NCBI GenBank assembly: GCA_900095095.1
Contig: FMBT01000332.1
Location: forward strand, 248,001 to 312,000
Length of the DNA stretch: 64,000 bases
Source: Fragilariopsis cylindrus CCMP1102
Lineage: Eukaryota; Bacillariophyta; Bacillariophyceae; Bacillariales; Bacillariaceae
Reading direction: 5' to 3'
This document shows positions 8,797-20,342 of the stretch, piece after piece. The translations under genes and the position numbers were made by a program. The notes beneath the pieces were generated by a model. It did no database searches and was not told the DNA's origin. It saw only the letters and a program-made list of their open reading frames with translations. How positions within the stretch are numbered: position 1 is the stretch's first letter; the number at the start of each line of letters is the position of its first letter.

Positions 8797-11574
8797 TTAG
8801 GATTGTTTAGATTCGTTGCCGGCTTCCAAAAAATGGTCAACAACATTTTTCATTAAATGCGAAATGTTGTTCTCAAAATTATTATAGGGGAGACATCCAC
8901 AGAAAGTAATGCTGCCTACAGAAAAAATTTGTGCCCCACTCTTGGGTACGCGGAAGTAAATCATATCGGCACGTTTAGCTTCCTCGTTTGTAGTTCCGGC
9001 CAAGTTGGTCCAGGGAGTTAAAACTTCTTCAGGAACGAGTGCGTACCGTTTGTCAGCCTTCACATGTGCTTGTGCCAAAATCACAATGTTACCATCTCGA
9101 AAGAACTCATCAGTAGGAACGATAGCGTCCAATTCGTAACCCGCGGCACCATCTCCTGAGAAACCAAAATTTCCCAACACTTTTGTTTCTTTATCAGAAA
9201 TTCCTTTAAAGACCCAGTCGGTGATATCCGGCCTGTCATAACATGTCCGTTGGTATGGCTTACCGATAAAACTACCCTGTGCAGCAAAACTAATCCCAAC
9301 TAATTTCGATGGTGACCGGTCAGAGTTACGAAGAAGACCTCCGTACATACCACCATCTAAGAAGTTGTAATATTCACTGGTGAGTTAGTTAGAGAGAAAA
9401 AAGAGAGATATGTGTAAGTACAAAGCGAGGAAAATGTGTGTCGACTTGGCCGATACTGTAGAGTAAAAGACAAGGAATAGGAGAGGTATGGTATTATTGT
9501 AAACTAGTACTACTTACCCTGGTTCGGTGGCATACGTTCGGACTCCACCCTCGCATCTTCGGATCTCCAATAGCTTACAGTCGTCGTTGTTATTGTTGTT
9601 GTTGAATTCTTCTTCCTGGGGTATATTACTACTGCTGCTGCTGCTGCTGCTAGTAGGAGTAGGAGTGATAGAAGAAGACGCACCAATCTTCCAGTAAAAG
9701 CCATTACCACCCAAATAAACTAAATTTCCACCTTGGACGTCTCGAAACTTTTGAAGTGTGTCCAAACTTTGTAATGTATGATATTCGGGATGAGTTGATG
9801 TTAACAATGTCGAATATTGAGAAAGTGCCGCTGGACCTTCACGGTGTAACTCATGATCGGTAATAACATCAAATTCAAATCCAAAATGATGTAACCAACA
9901 AATAATGTGACTATCTGCAGGAAAATGCCTCAAACCGGAACAAAATGATGTTGACGATACAGTACTATTGGAGTTTTCTTGTGTAGTAGTGTTGTTATTA
10001 TTGTTACTGTTGTCGTCGTTATCGTCCTTCGATCCACCACCAGGTCCACCAAACCTACTAAAGGTGATATATCCTGGTCGTAAATTAAACAGTGGACGTA
10101 AATGAGATGCGAAATTTATCCCAGTTTGGTCAGAATGAAAGTCATAACTTGAATGGCCATACGCAGGAAAAAGGGCTGGATTGTACGGATACGAACCAGG
10201 AGAATTTCTATTTCTTGCCAACCACGGATCTATTTCTGAATAAAAATTTAAAATACAAATAGAAAAAGTAAATTTGTTTAGTTCAGAGACAAAAATAATA
10301 CAGAGTGCAGTGACAGTTTGATAGTACGTACCAAAGTCCGGACGATTATGGTTTCCATACATGACGTAAGTGAAGGTAGGAATCAATACGACGAGCTTGT
10401 TCTTTTTTATTTCACTACACGTAGTAGTACTAGGCTTCGATTCTCCGTTGGTCTTCATTAATTTCACTGGGGGTTGTTGTATATCAGATGATGAAGAATC
10501 AAAATCATCATCACCCTTCTTCTTCTTCGGTGCACAAATAAAAAGCGGCAAAGCTTCTTCGTGTTGTTGTGCTGGACAATCATCATCATCATCATCATCA
10601 TTTGTCGTAACAAATCTCATAATATAAATTCCCGATGGAATACCCGTTGGAACTCTCCATTCCATATTAGATATCCATTTAAAATCATATACATCATCGT
10701 CATGAAAATGAATCGCTCCGTAATGTTTAGGACAATGTTTCCAACAGAATTCTGTCCCATCCCATCGACGGCCTTTCACTCCACGAGTTGGATGATTGAA
10801 CAAAATCAAGCTCGCCACATTTTTATTTTTGTTTTCAATAAACTCCATTATTATAGCACCATCATTACATGGAATCGTCCAAGGATCTTCCTTAGAAGAG
10901 TAAAAGGATGTATCCCATGATGCCAAGATAAATTCCTTCTTATCGGCGTCCTTCTCCGTAATACGTATAACTGGATCTTCGATTCGTCCATTCAATCTAC
11001 CACCCATTGCTATGGTAAAGGGAGCATCAATATCCAAGGTATAGGAAGCTTTCGCCGTTGCTACAACTGCATTCGAAGTGAATAGAGTATCTTCGTCATC
11101 TTTATTCTTTACAGATAAGTGGCATTTTACAATGCATCTATTGTCATCATCGTCATCATCATCATCACCTACAATCAAAGCACAACGTATATGATACCAT
11201 CGTCGCTGTTTTAATACTTTGGATGCGGTACAAACTATTTTCGTTGTCTGTTCTTGTTCTTGTTCTTGTTTTTGATCAATGTTATTGGTATTAATATCGT
11301 ATGTAACTAACAAATAGCCCGAAGATAGTAAATCCAAACGAAATCCTTCACCCCAAGACCATATATTTTGAACTGATGGCGACGACGATGATGGTGGTGA
11401 TAACGACGCACCTCGTGCTGTTGCTGTTGCTGCTGCTGCTGCTGCTGCTGTTGATATTAAGGTTGGAAAGAACCAAATATCAATTGCGATTTTTTTTACG
11501 GTGCTGCTATCGCGGAAAATAATCGCACATCTCGAATAGTTTTTGTCTCTTCTCTCGCACGCGAACGCCGTCAT
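8797..11574 (-). CDS. N,N-dimethylformamidase beta-subunit-like protein (main part)
   Basis: Three exons: 11574-10332, 10235-9518 and 9376-8797, joined through introns of 96 nt (GTACGT...TTCAG, a multiple of three and stop-free) and 141 nt (GTAAGT...CCAG). They encode 846 residues. Parts in order: a concanavalin/LamG-like domain (about residues 60-230; RWYHIRC, FTIAMGGRLNGRIEDPV); a Rossmann-like domain with NHNRPDF, DPWLARN, SSYDFHSDQ, GFEFDVITDHELH, LTSTHPEY and YLGGNGFYW; then GEYYNFLDGGMYGGL, FSGDGAAGYELD and VFFRDGNIV-type elements. These match the bacterial DMFase large subunit, which hydrolyses N,N-dimethylformamide and related amides. The usual N-terminal Ig-like domain is missing here but found at 15782-16087. 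Its substrate in this organism is unknown. Confidence 0.82.
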
Positions 11575-11759
11575 TTGTCATTTCACGCAAAATTAGCAAT
11601 CGCAGCATTGCCGATTCTTGCTTCTTGCTTCTTGCTACTTGTATTCATTCCATTCAAAAGACGACGACAAAAGACACTCGCTCTCGTCGATCCTATTTAC
11701 TTCTACTCTACAACCTTTTGGATATCAGAACCGGTAACAGTAATAACAACAGATCGATC

Positions 11760-11891
11760 ATGGTACAGCCTGCAACGATGGTGACGAAGAAGAAGAAGGC
11801 TACGACGACACGAGTCAGTGGTGGTGGTGGAAAAAAGAGACCAGGTGTGTTGAAGATGGTGGCGAACTACGGTAGTAGTAGCAACAACAAT

Positions 11892-11923
<32 letters not shown>

Positions 11924-14218
11924 GAAAGAACATGACGACTACAAGAATTCTTCTATCTCATCTTCTGGTAATAACAATATATGTTCTTCGTCGTCAAAGA
12001 CTAATGTCAATGCCAATGCCAATGCTAATTTAAATACCGATTCAAAACATCCTCCTGTTGTCAAACCACCGGTAGCTCGTCGTCGTCATGGTAATAGTGA
12101 TGAGGTCGCGATGATGGACGAAGATGGTGACGATTATGGTGATACTACTACTTCCACAGATAATAATAACGAATCAAATAATGCAAGATTGATGGACTTG
12201 ACTGATACTGGGGTCGACAATGAAAATAATAGTGACGATGATAATAACGAAGACGATAGAAAGCTACCAGCACGGGAAACCAACAATACCAATACCAATA
12301 CCAATACCAATACCAATACCAATAGCACTAATAGTAACATCGATAATAATACTTCTACTACTGGACGCCATACTAGTAGACGATTATCACAGATGAAAGC
12401 TGCATCATCCTCGGGTCGCAAACGCAAAAAGGTACGTAAGGAGGTAGAGATATATACATGAAAAGAGATAAGACCCAGTGAATGAACATTTATGTCACTG
12501 CACATATTCGTTTCCATCTAACGAATTATTTTCTGTTTTACACCTCCTCATTGTTCTGTTTTACACCTCCTCATTGTTCTGTTTTACACCTGATCATTTT
12601 TGTATTCCATGACATCACTCAGACATCAAATGAAACTACTACTACCATCAACAAGAACAAGAAACGATCATCATCGATAGCAGGCCCCAAGACTACTCGA
12701 CTCGATAAGGATGAGATTAGATCTAGCGCGAACTTTTTCGAAGATGATCCTACACAGCTTCAAGACTTGAACAAATTTAGATCAACAATGGTTGATAACT
12801 GGAAGTCCATCAAAAACGAGGTTATTGAAATTGGTGGAGAAGATATGGGAATTATTGGCAATCGTCTAAATGACCATCAAGACTTCAAGTGGTTTGGGGA
12901 ACCAATGGTAGATATGGTTGCGGGTCGACCAGTATCGAAAAATGGTTCGAAGAAAGCTCTGATTGTCGGTAACTACCCAAAACCGACTCTAAGCTAGAGA
13001 GACAATGATCGGACCGGATTGAAGAGTATGTTCGAAAAAGTAAAAGAAGATGCAATCGATTCAGAATTTAGATTCAGGAATCCGAGCATTGATCAACTTC
13101 GATCTAATTTTGGTGAATTAGTTCAATCCGAATCCGTTGCTTGTGAAGTCATTGAAGAACTATTCATTGCTGTTGATATTTTTCCAATCCAATGTTTCTA
13201 CAAGGCTAATATTCCAAAACTTCTTGATTTGTTGAGGGACAAATTTCCTGTATTCTATAAATCATACATCGCCTATACCAAGTATGAGTTTGAGTCAGTT
13301 TCAAAGGCTTTGTTGAGAGCTGGCCAAGAACCGTCTGAAACTCCCCTCTTCACCTTAGGAACCGTACCGTATGAAGAATTGACCAAAGAAAGAGGACATT
13401 TCCACTTTTTGCTTAAGAAATTCAAGTATCCAGTTCGAACTTGTCACCCCTGCTCCCTTCTTGACCCAAACAGTACCTGTGGTTTGCCAAGATTTCAGGA
13501 AAGTGACGAGGCACTGACCCAGGTTTCTCGTTTCATTACCGGAAACGAGAATATGGTTATTACATACCATCAACGTTTCTATGATAAACATGAACCAACA
13601 ATCCAAGCCGTATTGAAACGTAGATTGAGAACATCTTTTGGAGGTATCAATGAAAGTGAAAATCAACAAAATCATAGTTTTGGAGGTATACATGAAAATG
13701 ATAATCAACGAAATTCACGAAAAAGGACTCATTATACTCCTGATGACAAGTTGTGGTCTAAGAACTTGATTCTTGCCTTACAATATAAAAAGGACCATGA
13801 GGAAGTCCCCAAGTGTATTCCACGACGTCTTACGGTACATCTTCGGCATACACCTTTAAACGCAAAAGAAAAGTCTGACCAATATATTATCCGGTGGGTT
13901 ATGAACCAACGTAGATTTGTGGATGATCGTGGCTGTAAGACTATGGCCCAGTGGAGAAAAGATGAATTTAGAACTTCCGGATTATACTCACCTCAGAGAC
14001 ATTATGATTCTCATGAAAATGTGGACGCCAAGACAAGAAACACTCACAGGGCCAAGTTGGAACGAGAACGTTACCAACGCTTGGATCCAGAATTGCTCGA
14101 ACAGAAGAACCGCAAAAGACGCGAGCGTGCTGCTTCTGCACGTGCAAAGAAGGCAATAGAGCGGAACAATGAGGGGAATCCTATTCCCACTGCCGTAGTC
14201 CAGATCGCTCCTACCTAA
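11760..14218 (+). CDS. Unknown protein, possible helicase-associated-like domain, with internal TAG
   Basis: I do not recognise the family. Exon 1 (11760-12431) is Asn/Thr/Ser-rich with AATACC and AAC repeats and basic patches. After a 191-nt intron (GTACGT...ACTCAG), exon 2 starts at 12623 in the same frame. It runs to a TAG at 12995-12997, then stays open in that same frame to 14218. Sequence on both sides looks coding. In-frame introns that would remove the TAG are possible (GTAGAT at 12908, 90 nt; GTATCG at 12932, 66 nt), but both would discard good-looking coding sequence. Near the end, LWSKNLILALQYKKDHEEVP followed by a WVMNQRR segment resembles a helicase-associated repeat (W, YKK-H, VP, WV-QR pattern). 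It starts about 190 bases from the divergent DMFase-like gene. Confidence 0.55.
12531..12592. repeat. 23-bp intronic minisatellite, 2.7 copies
   Basis: The unit starts TTCTGTTTTACACCTCC and repeats at 12531, 12554 and 12577 (the last copy partial). It lies inside the intron of the gene at 11760-14218, near the acceptor, and adds pyrimidine-rich sequence there. Confidence 0.85.
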
Positions 14219-14654
14219 AAAATCACCATAAAATAGAGGCATGGCATAAGTCCTTCAAAATCTACATACATATTAAAAAAAAACTACGAAAGTAACGAAA
14301 AAAGACACACATTCATAACATTACATTACACATTCATAACATTACATTACGATTTTATTACAAATCTTATTAAACTATTCTACTAAGAGACAGATGTTGA
14401 TTTAATTTTCGTTTTCATTTTGATTCACTGTGTTGCACGAGATTCACCTGCTAAGGAGTCGCTAGCGTCAGCTAACTGAACCGTTACTTGTACCTGAAAT
14501 AGAACTCCTGGTTGCATAATCATGACAATAGGATCGTCTCGTCGTGTTGCAATGATCTTGATTGTGGTAGTAATAATACTATTGACGATAGTATTGAATC
14601 ACTCGTATATTCGACCATTGTCGTATCATACCATACGTTTTTGATACCATAACA
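14219..14654. other. Convergent spacer
   Basis: Holds a 21-bp word (ACATTCATAACATTACATT core) repeated twice around 14309-14350. No gene seen. Confidence 0.5.
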
Positions 14655-14945
14655 CTAGAGAGTTGCTCTGTTTACTCGATATGCCAATTTATATAGCAAT
14701 ATCACCTTCCCACCATTACAAGTACCAGTATCAATTCCAACGGCATGGGTAATTTGATTAGTATTATTAATAAAACAAATAATAAACGGTGGTGGTTCTG
14801 GTAGGGGTGGTGGTCTTGGAGGTGTATTTGCTACCGGAATATCTACACCGTCATCGACATGTGTCATACCACATAGTCCAAAAGTAGAGATAGTAAGATT
14901 GTTATCTTTGCCGTCTTCTTTTGCTTGTTCTTTATCGTTCGTCAT
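14655..14945 (-). CDS. Small hypothetical protein (96 aa)
   Basis: From the ATG at 14945 the frame encodes a charged N-terminus, a Pro-rich centre (PPRPPPLPEPPP) and a C-terminal half of mixed composition (NNTNQITHAVGIDTGTCNGG). No family recognised. It lies between the displaced N-terminal piece of the DMFase-like gene and the main part of that gene, on the same strand. It could be an exon or relic of whatever separates the two rather than a gene of its own. Confidence 0.25.
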   Translation of the reverse strand: MTNDKEQAKEDGKDNNLTISTFGLCGMTHVDDGVDIPVANTPPRPPPLPEPPPFIICFINNTNQITHAVGIDTGTCNGGKVILLYKLAYRVNRATL

Positions 14946-14946
14946 T

Positions 14947-15232
14947 TTCTTCTTCTTGTGGAGAGACTTCTTCTTCTTGTGGAGAGACGTTTATCCGTCT
15001 TCTTCTTCCTTATTAATCGATTTATTATTCGATATCTTCTTCTCTTTCTGGAAATAGGATTAACGTTGTTTTCTTCTTCTTAATCGAATTACTTCGATTC
15101 TTCGTTACTAGATCTTATTCGATCAGCTTCGATCTTCTTGGTCTGTGAATCCGATAGGATTAACGATCGAATTCTTCTTCCTAATCGAATTACTATTCGA
15201 TACTTCGCTACTGGATCTTATTCGATCAGCCT
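14947..15232. repeat. Degenerate tandem repeats rich in TTCTTC and ATCGAAT words
   Basis: Two exact 21-bp units ending TTGTGGAGAGAC at 14947-14967 and 14968-14988. Then two ~78-bp diverged units at about 15054-15130 and 15154-15232, spaced 100 bases apart. Each contains ATAGGATTAACG, CTAATCGAATTAC or TTAATCGAATTAC, and GATCTTATTCGATCAGC. A shorter partial relative lies at about 15000-15035. The stretch is non-coding. Confidence 0.75.
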
Positions 15233-15549
15233 CGGTAGCCACAGCTGTTGCTGGAATACAACTCTCCACTCACTTGCTCGAGTGTATCAACAAATTGAGT
15301 GTTGACAAACTTGGATTTATCTTTTATCATTACTGGTAGAACAAGATTAATACATTCAATGCAGATAAACTGATTGCATTTGGTGCATGTCAAACCATGA
15401 TTAGTATCTTGAAAAGTTCTTGTGTTTAAGATTCCATCCTTAGTCTTTCCATATTGCTTCCATTCTGCAAGTAGATGCACCTGACTTTTCTGATTTTCGT
15501 CTAAAGAGTGCACTTGGACGATATGATGGAAATGGTGCAATGCAATCAT
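15226..15549 (-). CDS. Cys-rich fragment with a CxxC...CxxC pair, hypothetical
   Basis: This 107-residue frame has balanced composition and a probable zinc-binding pattern, GLTCTKCNQFICIECINLVL, near its centre. No family recognised. The 5' end overlaps, in another frame, the tail of the open frame carrying the DMFase N-terminal piece, so the true start is uncertain. It may be one exon or a relic. Its 3' end runs into the degenerate repeat at 14947-15232. Confidence 0.3.
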   Translation of the reverse strand: MIALHHFHHIVQVHSLDENQKSQVHLLAEWKQYGKTKDGILNTRTFQDTNHGLTCTKCNQFICIECINLVLPVMIKDKSKFVNTQFVDTLEQVSGELYSSNSCGYRG

Positions 15550-15781
15550 GTACCAATTCTAATGACAGTACTGCTAGCCTCAGTACACACAGTAACAACA
15601 TAATGCTGAACGGAGATGACAGCGATCGGAAAAACACGATGAGAAGTGTTATTAAGCTTGCTACGATAATTATTATCTCTGGATTCATCGCAGGTTGTCT
15701 ATTCGCTACGATCGGTTGGAAGGCTGAACAACGTTCTGTACCATTAGTATGAATGCAAGACGATATAATATTCGAAGAAGT

Positions 15782-16087
15782 TTGAGCGAAGGAACCACGG
15801 GGAATCGATTGATGACGAACTTCTATAGTACGTTTCCTAAAATAAACAGATGCATCCTTTTCAATAATCCCAGGTCCTAATGGATTTGGATCAGCAGAAA
15901 TACTTTCGGTTAACCTTGCCCGCACTGTGATTGTCGACGACGTATCCTCGTCATCATCTTTTTCTCTCCCTTTTGAAAGGTAGAATTTCACGGTATCGCT
16001 AGGTCTTGCCGATAGCCGATCTGTATAGCCAGTGAGGGGTACTTCTGCAAGCAGATTCTTGTTGTTCCGGCGATTGTTACTGTTCAT
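15782..16087 (-). pseudogene. Displaced N-terminal domain of an N,N-dimethylformamidase-like protein
   Basis: From the ATG at 16087, about 102 residues match the N-terminal Ig-like domain of DMFase large subunits: GYTDRLSARPSDTVKFYLS, then ADPNPLGPGIIEKD and EVRHQSIPRGSF. The frame stays open to 15440 but the homology ends near 15782. The main DMFase-like gene (8797-11574, same strand) starts just after the point where this domain should end (KKIAIDIWFFPT), so the two pieces are complementary. Either a ~4.2-kb intron joins them, with another gene nested on the opposite strand, or an insertion or rearrangement has split the gene. If spliced, this is the first exon rather than a pseudogene. Confidence 0.65.
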
Positions 16088-16476
16088 CTTGCATTATCTA
16101 TACTATTGAGTACTGCATGGCATGAAATAAACACTTTCACTCTATTAAATATTGCTACAGCACTGTCTACTTGATACTGTGCATTCCATTAAAAACATCA
16201 TACAAGTACATTCGAACATACTTCCTCGTCCGTGTTCAGTGTGCAACGAAATTTGTCCACAGGGATTGAGGATTTCAGATTAGCGCAAAAACTTCCAGAC
16301 CATAAAAATACGCCAATTCGCCAATTGCATTACGGTAATTAGGCCAAATCTAATAATAGCTGCTACTGTATAGTGTAAACACGTAACCACAAAAATAAGA
16401 TCGTTTTCCGTCATCATAAATATCATGTACGCCAGCCATCATTATCATTGTTTGTAATATCAAGCCACGAATTAGC
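16088..16476. other. Divergent spacer
   Basis: Probable promoter region of the LigB-like gene and of the DMFase N-terminal piece. No gene seen. Confidence 0.4.
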
Positions 16477-16794
16477 TTGGCGCTCCGCACCAGCGGTGGT
16501 AGTAACGGCAGCATAATAACAACACGTTTCTTCGTCGCGTTATTATCACTACTTTTGCTTGTGTCATGCTGGTTTGATTTCGATTTGTCATCGTCTCCTC
16601 CTTCTTCTTCTTCTTCTTCAGATTACAACAACCGCGGCGTCTTTACTATTGTCGATGCTACTTTTGTTGGTTGTATTCTTCTACCACATGGCGATTTCGC
16701 ATTAGATCCGACATTCTTTCGAAATGGTACAATGGAACGTAACTCAGCCGATAAGGTTGCACGTGGGGCTCGTATGGCTAGTCGTTGGCTCTTA

Positions 16795-16825
<31 letters not shown>

Positions 16826-18231
16826 GTGCTCGAACGTCATCGTCAAAAATAAATTCAAGAAAGAATAAGAAGAATCACTCCAATGAAGACGAAGAAGATG
16901 AAGAAGATGAAGAAGTTGAACCGATGATCATATTGTTGACGACACCCCATGGATTAAAACTTGATTACAACTATGGTATTTATATTAACTCAAAGGGGGG
17001 TGGAACTGCAACGATCGGTGATGATTGTATTACAAATAATGTTATTAATAACGACTACAGTAGTGGCAATGATGACAAGGACAATATTGCGACGAATCAT
17101 AAAAGTATCCAGGGGAGTTATAATAATAAAAATAATCGTAATAATATAAGTGGTTATGGTAAAGATAATAGTTTTAGTAATGGCGGAGGAGGAAACGGAA
17201 TGTCGCTAGAATCGATCGATAATAACAACGACCAGAGAAAAAATCGAACGTATGATCCTCGCTACAACAGTAACAACAATCGTCATTCCCGACGTCGACG
17301 TCGTCGTCGTCGTCGTCATGATTGTCAACATAGACCGTACAACGTGACTCTTGCTAATGTTGACTTGGCTCCGATTGAATTGGGTAAAGATTTGTTATAT
17401 ACTTTGCAGAATAATCGAAAGGGTAGCGGAGGAGGATATCCCGTATCGGGTATTTACGGTTTCAACGATGATACATCTATTCCTTTAGGGTGGGGGGAGA
17501 TGATTCCATTACTGTTGTTACTACAAAAAACTACGGCATTATCGTCGTCTTCTTCTTCGTCAAAAATATTACCTTTAATTTGGACATTTCCACATCGTCG
17601 ATACGACCATAGTGGAACGGATATGACTGATGAACTATTGCAGATTGGAGCAGAGATTATAGAATGGGCTGAAAATCGACCTGAAAGGATTGGGATGGTC
17701 GTTTCTGGAGATTTGTCACATACACATCTATCAAGTGGCCCATATGGTTATTCAAACGCAAGTGCTCCGTTTGATAAAGCTATTGGACGATGGGCTGCTG
17801 GGTCTGGTGGCTACAAAGACGACGATAATGATCCCTGTCATCCAGAGGCAATGTCTGCCCTGCTAAAACGTGCCAAGGAGTTGCAACCGAACGCAATGTC
17901 ATGCGGCTTCACCGGTTACGTCTTATGGCATGGAATGATGTGCTCGAAACGATGTTACGGTAGAAAAAGTACTACCAGCAATGTCATTAATAGCACTAAC
18001 AACAGTAGCAACAGAAAGGACTATAAAAATAAAAGAGCAGCAAAATTTCGTTCCAAGGTTTTCGTGAATCGAAACGTCACATATTATGGAATGATAGCCG
18101 CTAGTTTTGAGCCATACAATGACGATCACAGCGGTGGCGGTAGTGGCAGTGAGGAACATTATAAGCGTATCGATAATATTGACGAATCATCAGAAAATCA
18201 AGGTACATCATTCATAAGTCTACATGCATAA
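16477..18231 (+). CDS. LigB-like (class III extradiol dioxygenase fold) membrane-anchored protein
   Basis: 584 residues. A hydrophobic segment at about 16-33 (FFVALLSLLLLVSCWF) looks like a signal anchor, so the protein probably enters the secretory route. The rest resembles the LigB catalytic-subunit superfamily (extradiol dioxygenases, Memo and relatives): GCILLPHGDFALDP, LTTPHGLKLDYNY, GWGEMIPLLLLL, and VVSGDLSHTHLSSGPYG near 410-425, followed by PFDKAIG. His residues in the HGD, PHG and LSH motifs are those that bind iron in this fold. Long Asn/Gly/Arg loops and a run of 10 Arg are inserted. No ATG precedes the hydrophobic segment. The frame begins at a TTG in good context (A at -3, G at +4) and is open to a stop at 16417, so the start is a near-cognate codon, an unseen upstream exon or a base error. 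Confidence 0.68.
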
Positions 18232-18834
18232 TGAAAATGATAGAATAAGAGTAATAAGCATGGTCTCTTCCTTGTTTCGCTAAATCAAGTGTTTGAATAA
18301 TAGATAATGATCCCAAATGCGAAATTTTCAGGTAACAATTCTACAGTTTGAGGTTGTAGACAAATATATATTACTAAAGGTGCGCTCTGGCAACATCGAT
18401 GATGGTATCACCCCAACCTTTAGTACAGTACACTCAACAAAATTTAGTGTCCTAAACGATAATCAAACACTATATCTAAATGAAACGATTAGGAAAAGAT
18501 AAAACGATACACCAAGCTGTGTTTCTTTTGTGTAGTAGTCGTAGTACAGTACGTATAGTCATATTATATTGTTGCAAAATAATCCTTAGTAACTCATAAG
18601 AAATTCACGTCAATTTATGTATGTGTAGTAGTAGCATTTTCACAAGCACTGTTAATGATTGTATATCGATATTGTACGGTTTTGTAAGAATTCTATCCGC
18701 CGCAAACAAGGAGAAGGAATGCTCTGGAACAACCACAGTAATACTATATTGACGTAGGAGAGTGAATTTGGAAAAATAGTTAGAAACCTCGCGTCGCGTA
18801 ATAATTGTCCTTCATCTGATTTCATTTTTTTATA
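18232..18834. other. Convergent spacer
   Basis: 3' flanks of the LigB-like and STI1-like genes. A 61-codon plus frame at 18317-18502 lacks supporting features. Nothing else seen. Confidence 0.45.
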
Positions 18835-19677
18835 CTAGTTGAGTCCGAGGGATAGCTTAGGTATGTCCGGCATATCATCTTCTTCAGTTTGTGCTGCTTC
18901 TTCTTCTTTCTTGTCTTCGACAGCCTCCTTTTCGTCTTCCTTCTTCTTTCCATCTTCGACAGTAGCTTCCTTCTTATTATTATCATCTTCGTCGGCAGCT
19001 CCGTCCTCTTTCTTGGCCTCGAATTTGTCTTTGTTTTCATCTAACAATTGATTCCCTTCTTCTAATTTTTTTTGCATTGTTTCCTCCATTTCTTTCATTT
19101 TCTTGGGATCCTTCATTGCTTCCTGTTGTTCCTTCATATGAGTTTTGAATCCCTGTGATCCCGTTACTTTTTCCATTTGTTTCTTAAAGGCTGGATCATT
19201 CATCATTTTTTGTGCTTCTGCCATAATCTCAGGATCCTATTTATCATTTGTTCATTTATTTTGTATTAGTATTAATATTAGTATTATATTAATATTAGTA
19301 TCAGTAATAATGTATCGGACGACGACGACGACGACGACGACGTAAATTTGTGATGACGTGCAGTCGTATCATATGTGTGGTATCAAATTAATGGAAATTT
19401 AATTGGGCAGAGAAAAAATAGGCAAATGATAGTATGGTGAGTTTTTTTGAAGTTTTATATTGTCTATTATAGGCAACACAGATGTTCATGATGGAACTGT
19501 TCGACGATACAATAAAGTCATTGCTTATTATATGACATGATGCTTTCTTCGACAGTGTTCCGACGGTCGTCGACGACAAAGTCATATGTCGCTGTCGTGT
19601 GTGTGCGTCCCCTTGAGCGTCAAACCTACCTGCATATCCTTCATGAGTTGGGCTAACATCATAGAATTCATCGCCAT
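18835..19677 (-). CDS. STI1-like domain small protein
   Basis: Two exons, 19677-19630 and 19236-18835, with a 393-nt intron (GTAGGT...AAATAG). Together they encode 149 residues. The first exon gives MAMNSMMLAQLMKDMQ, and the second continues DPEIMAEAQKMMNDPAF. This short helical Met/Gln-rich pattern with DPE and NDP turns is typical of STI1 (heat-shock chaperonin-binding) repeats in Sti1, Hip and Tic40. The rest is a charged helical arm rich in Lys, Glu and Met (about residues 45-135) ending in DIPKLSLGLN. It may be a chaperone co-factor; no TPR or J domain is present. The ATG at 19224 is not needed once the first exon is included. The intron contains a GAC trinucleotide run at about 19318-19342. 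Confidence 0.6.
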
Positions 19678-20342
19678 GATTGCAAATTTGTTTTGGTTAT
19701 CGAAGCAACGCTCGTAAATCTGCTATAATTCTGTGAAAGGGGAGGAAAGAAAGGACTGCTTCTAAATTATGATGACTTGTATAAGTATCGAGTGAGTGTA
19801 AACCTCAGTAAAGTAGGTGTCGTCAACGGTATTTCTAATTTCAAATCTCAGATTAAATTTTAGCTGTACTATTGTTACCGCTTACGCCTACACGTTGTGA
19901 TACATTTTTCAACTTCAACTTGGACTCAAAAAAAGTAAATGAGTCCCTAGTCGATAGAGAGTAAAAGAATTCTACACGAATGAGCTGCTAGTACTACATT
20001 GAGCTACCTACCTATCAGACTATATTTAATTGTACATTGTAACAGTAGTTGTACGTAGATAAACACAAAAATATAAATGTTATGATTCTTTGATTCCTAC
20101 AAGGGACAATATAATTCAGTGTCGATACAATAGGCTTGCACTTAAAATGACGATGACATGTTATATTAAATAGAAGGGGAGATTTTTTGAGGATCTCAAC
20201 GGAAAAATTGATCGATTGACTATTGATTGTTTCGAGCCTTATGCTTATCGTGCTACAGTATACTGCTATATTTCGTCAATCTTTTTTGTGTTTCGTTGTC
20301 GTGTCGTATAAACATAAATTAACGTTACTCTGTTATTATGAA
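19678..20342. other. Spacer
   Basis: 5' flank of the STI1-like gene and 3' flank of the MAPEG-like gene. AT-rich, no gene seen. Confidence 0.5.
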
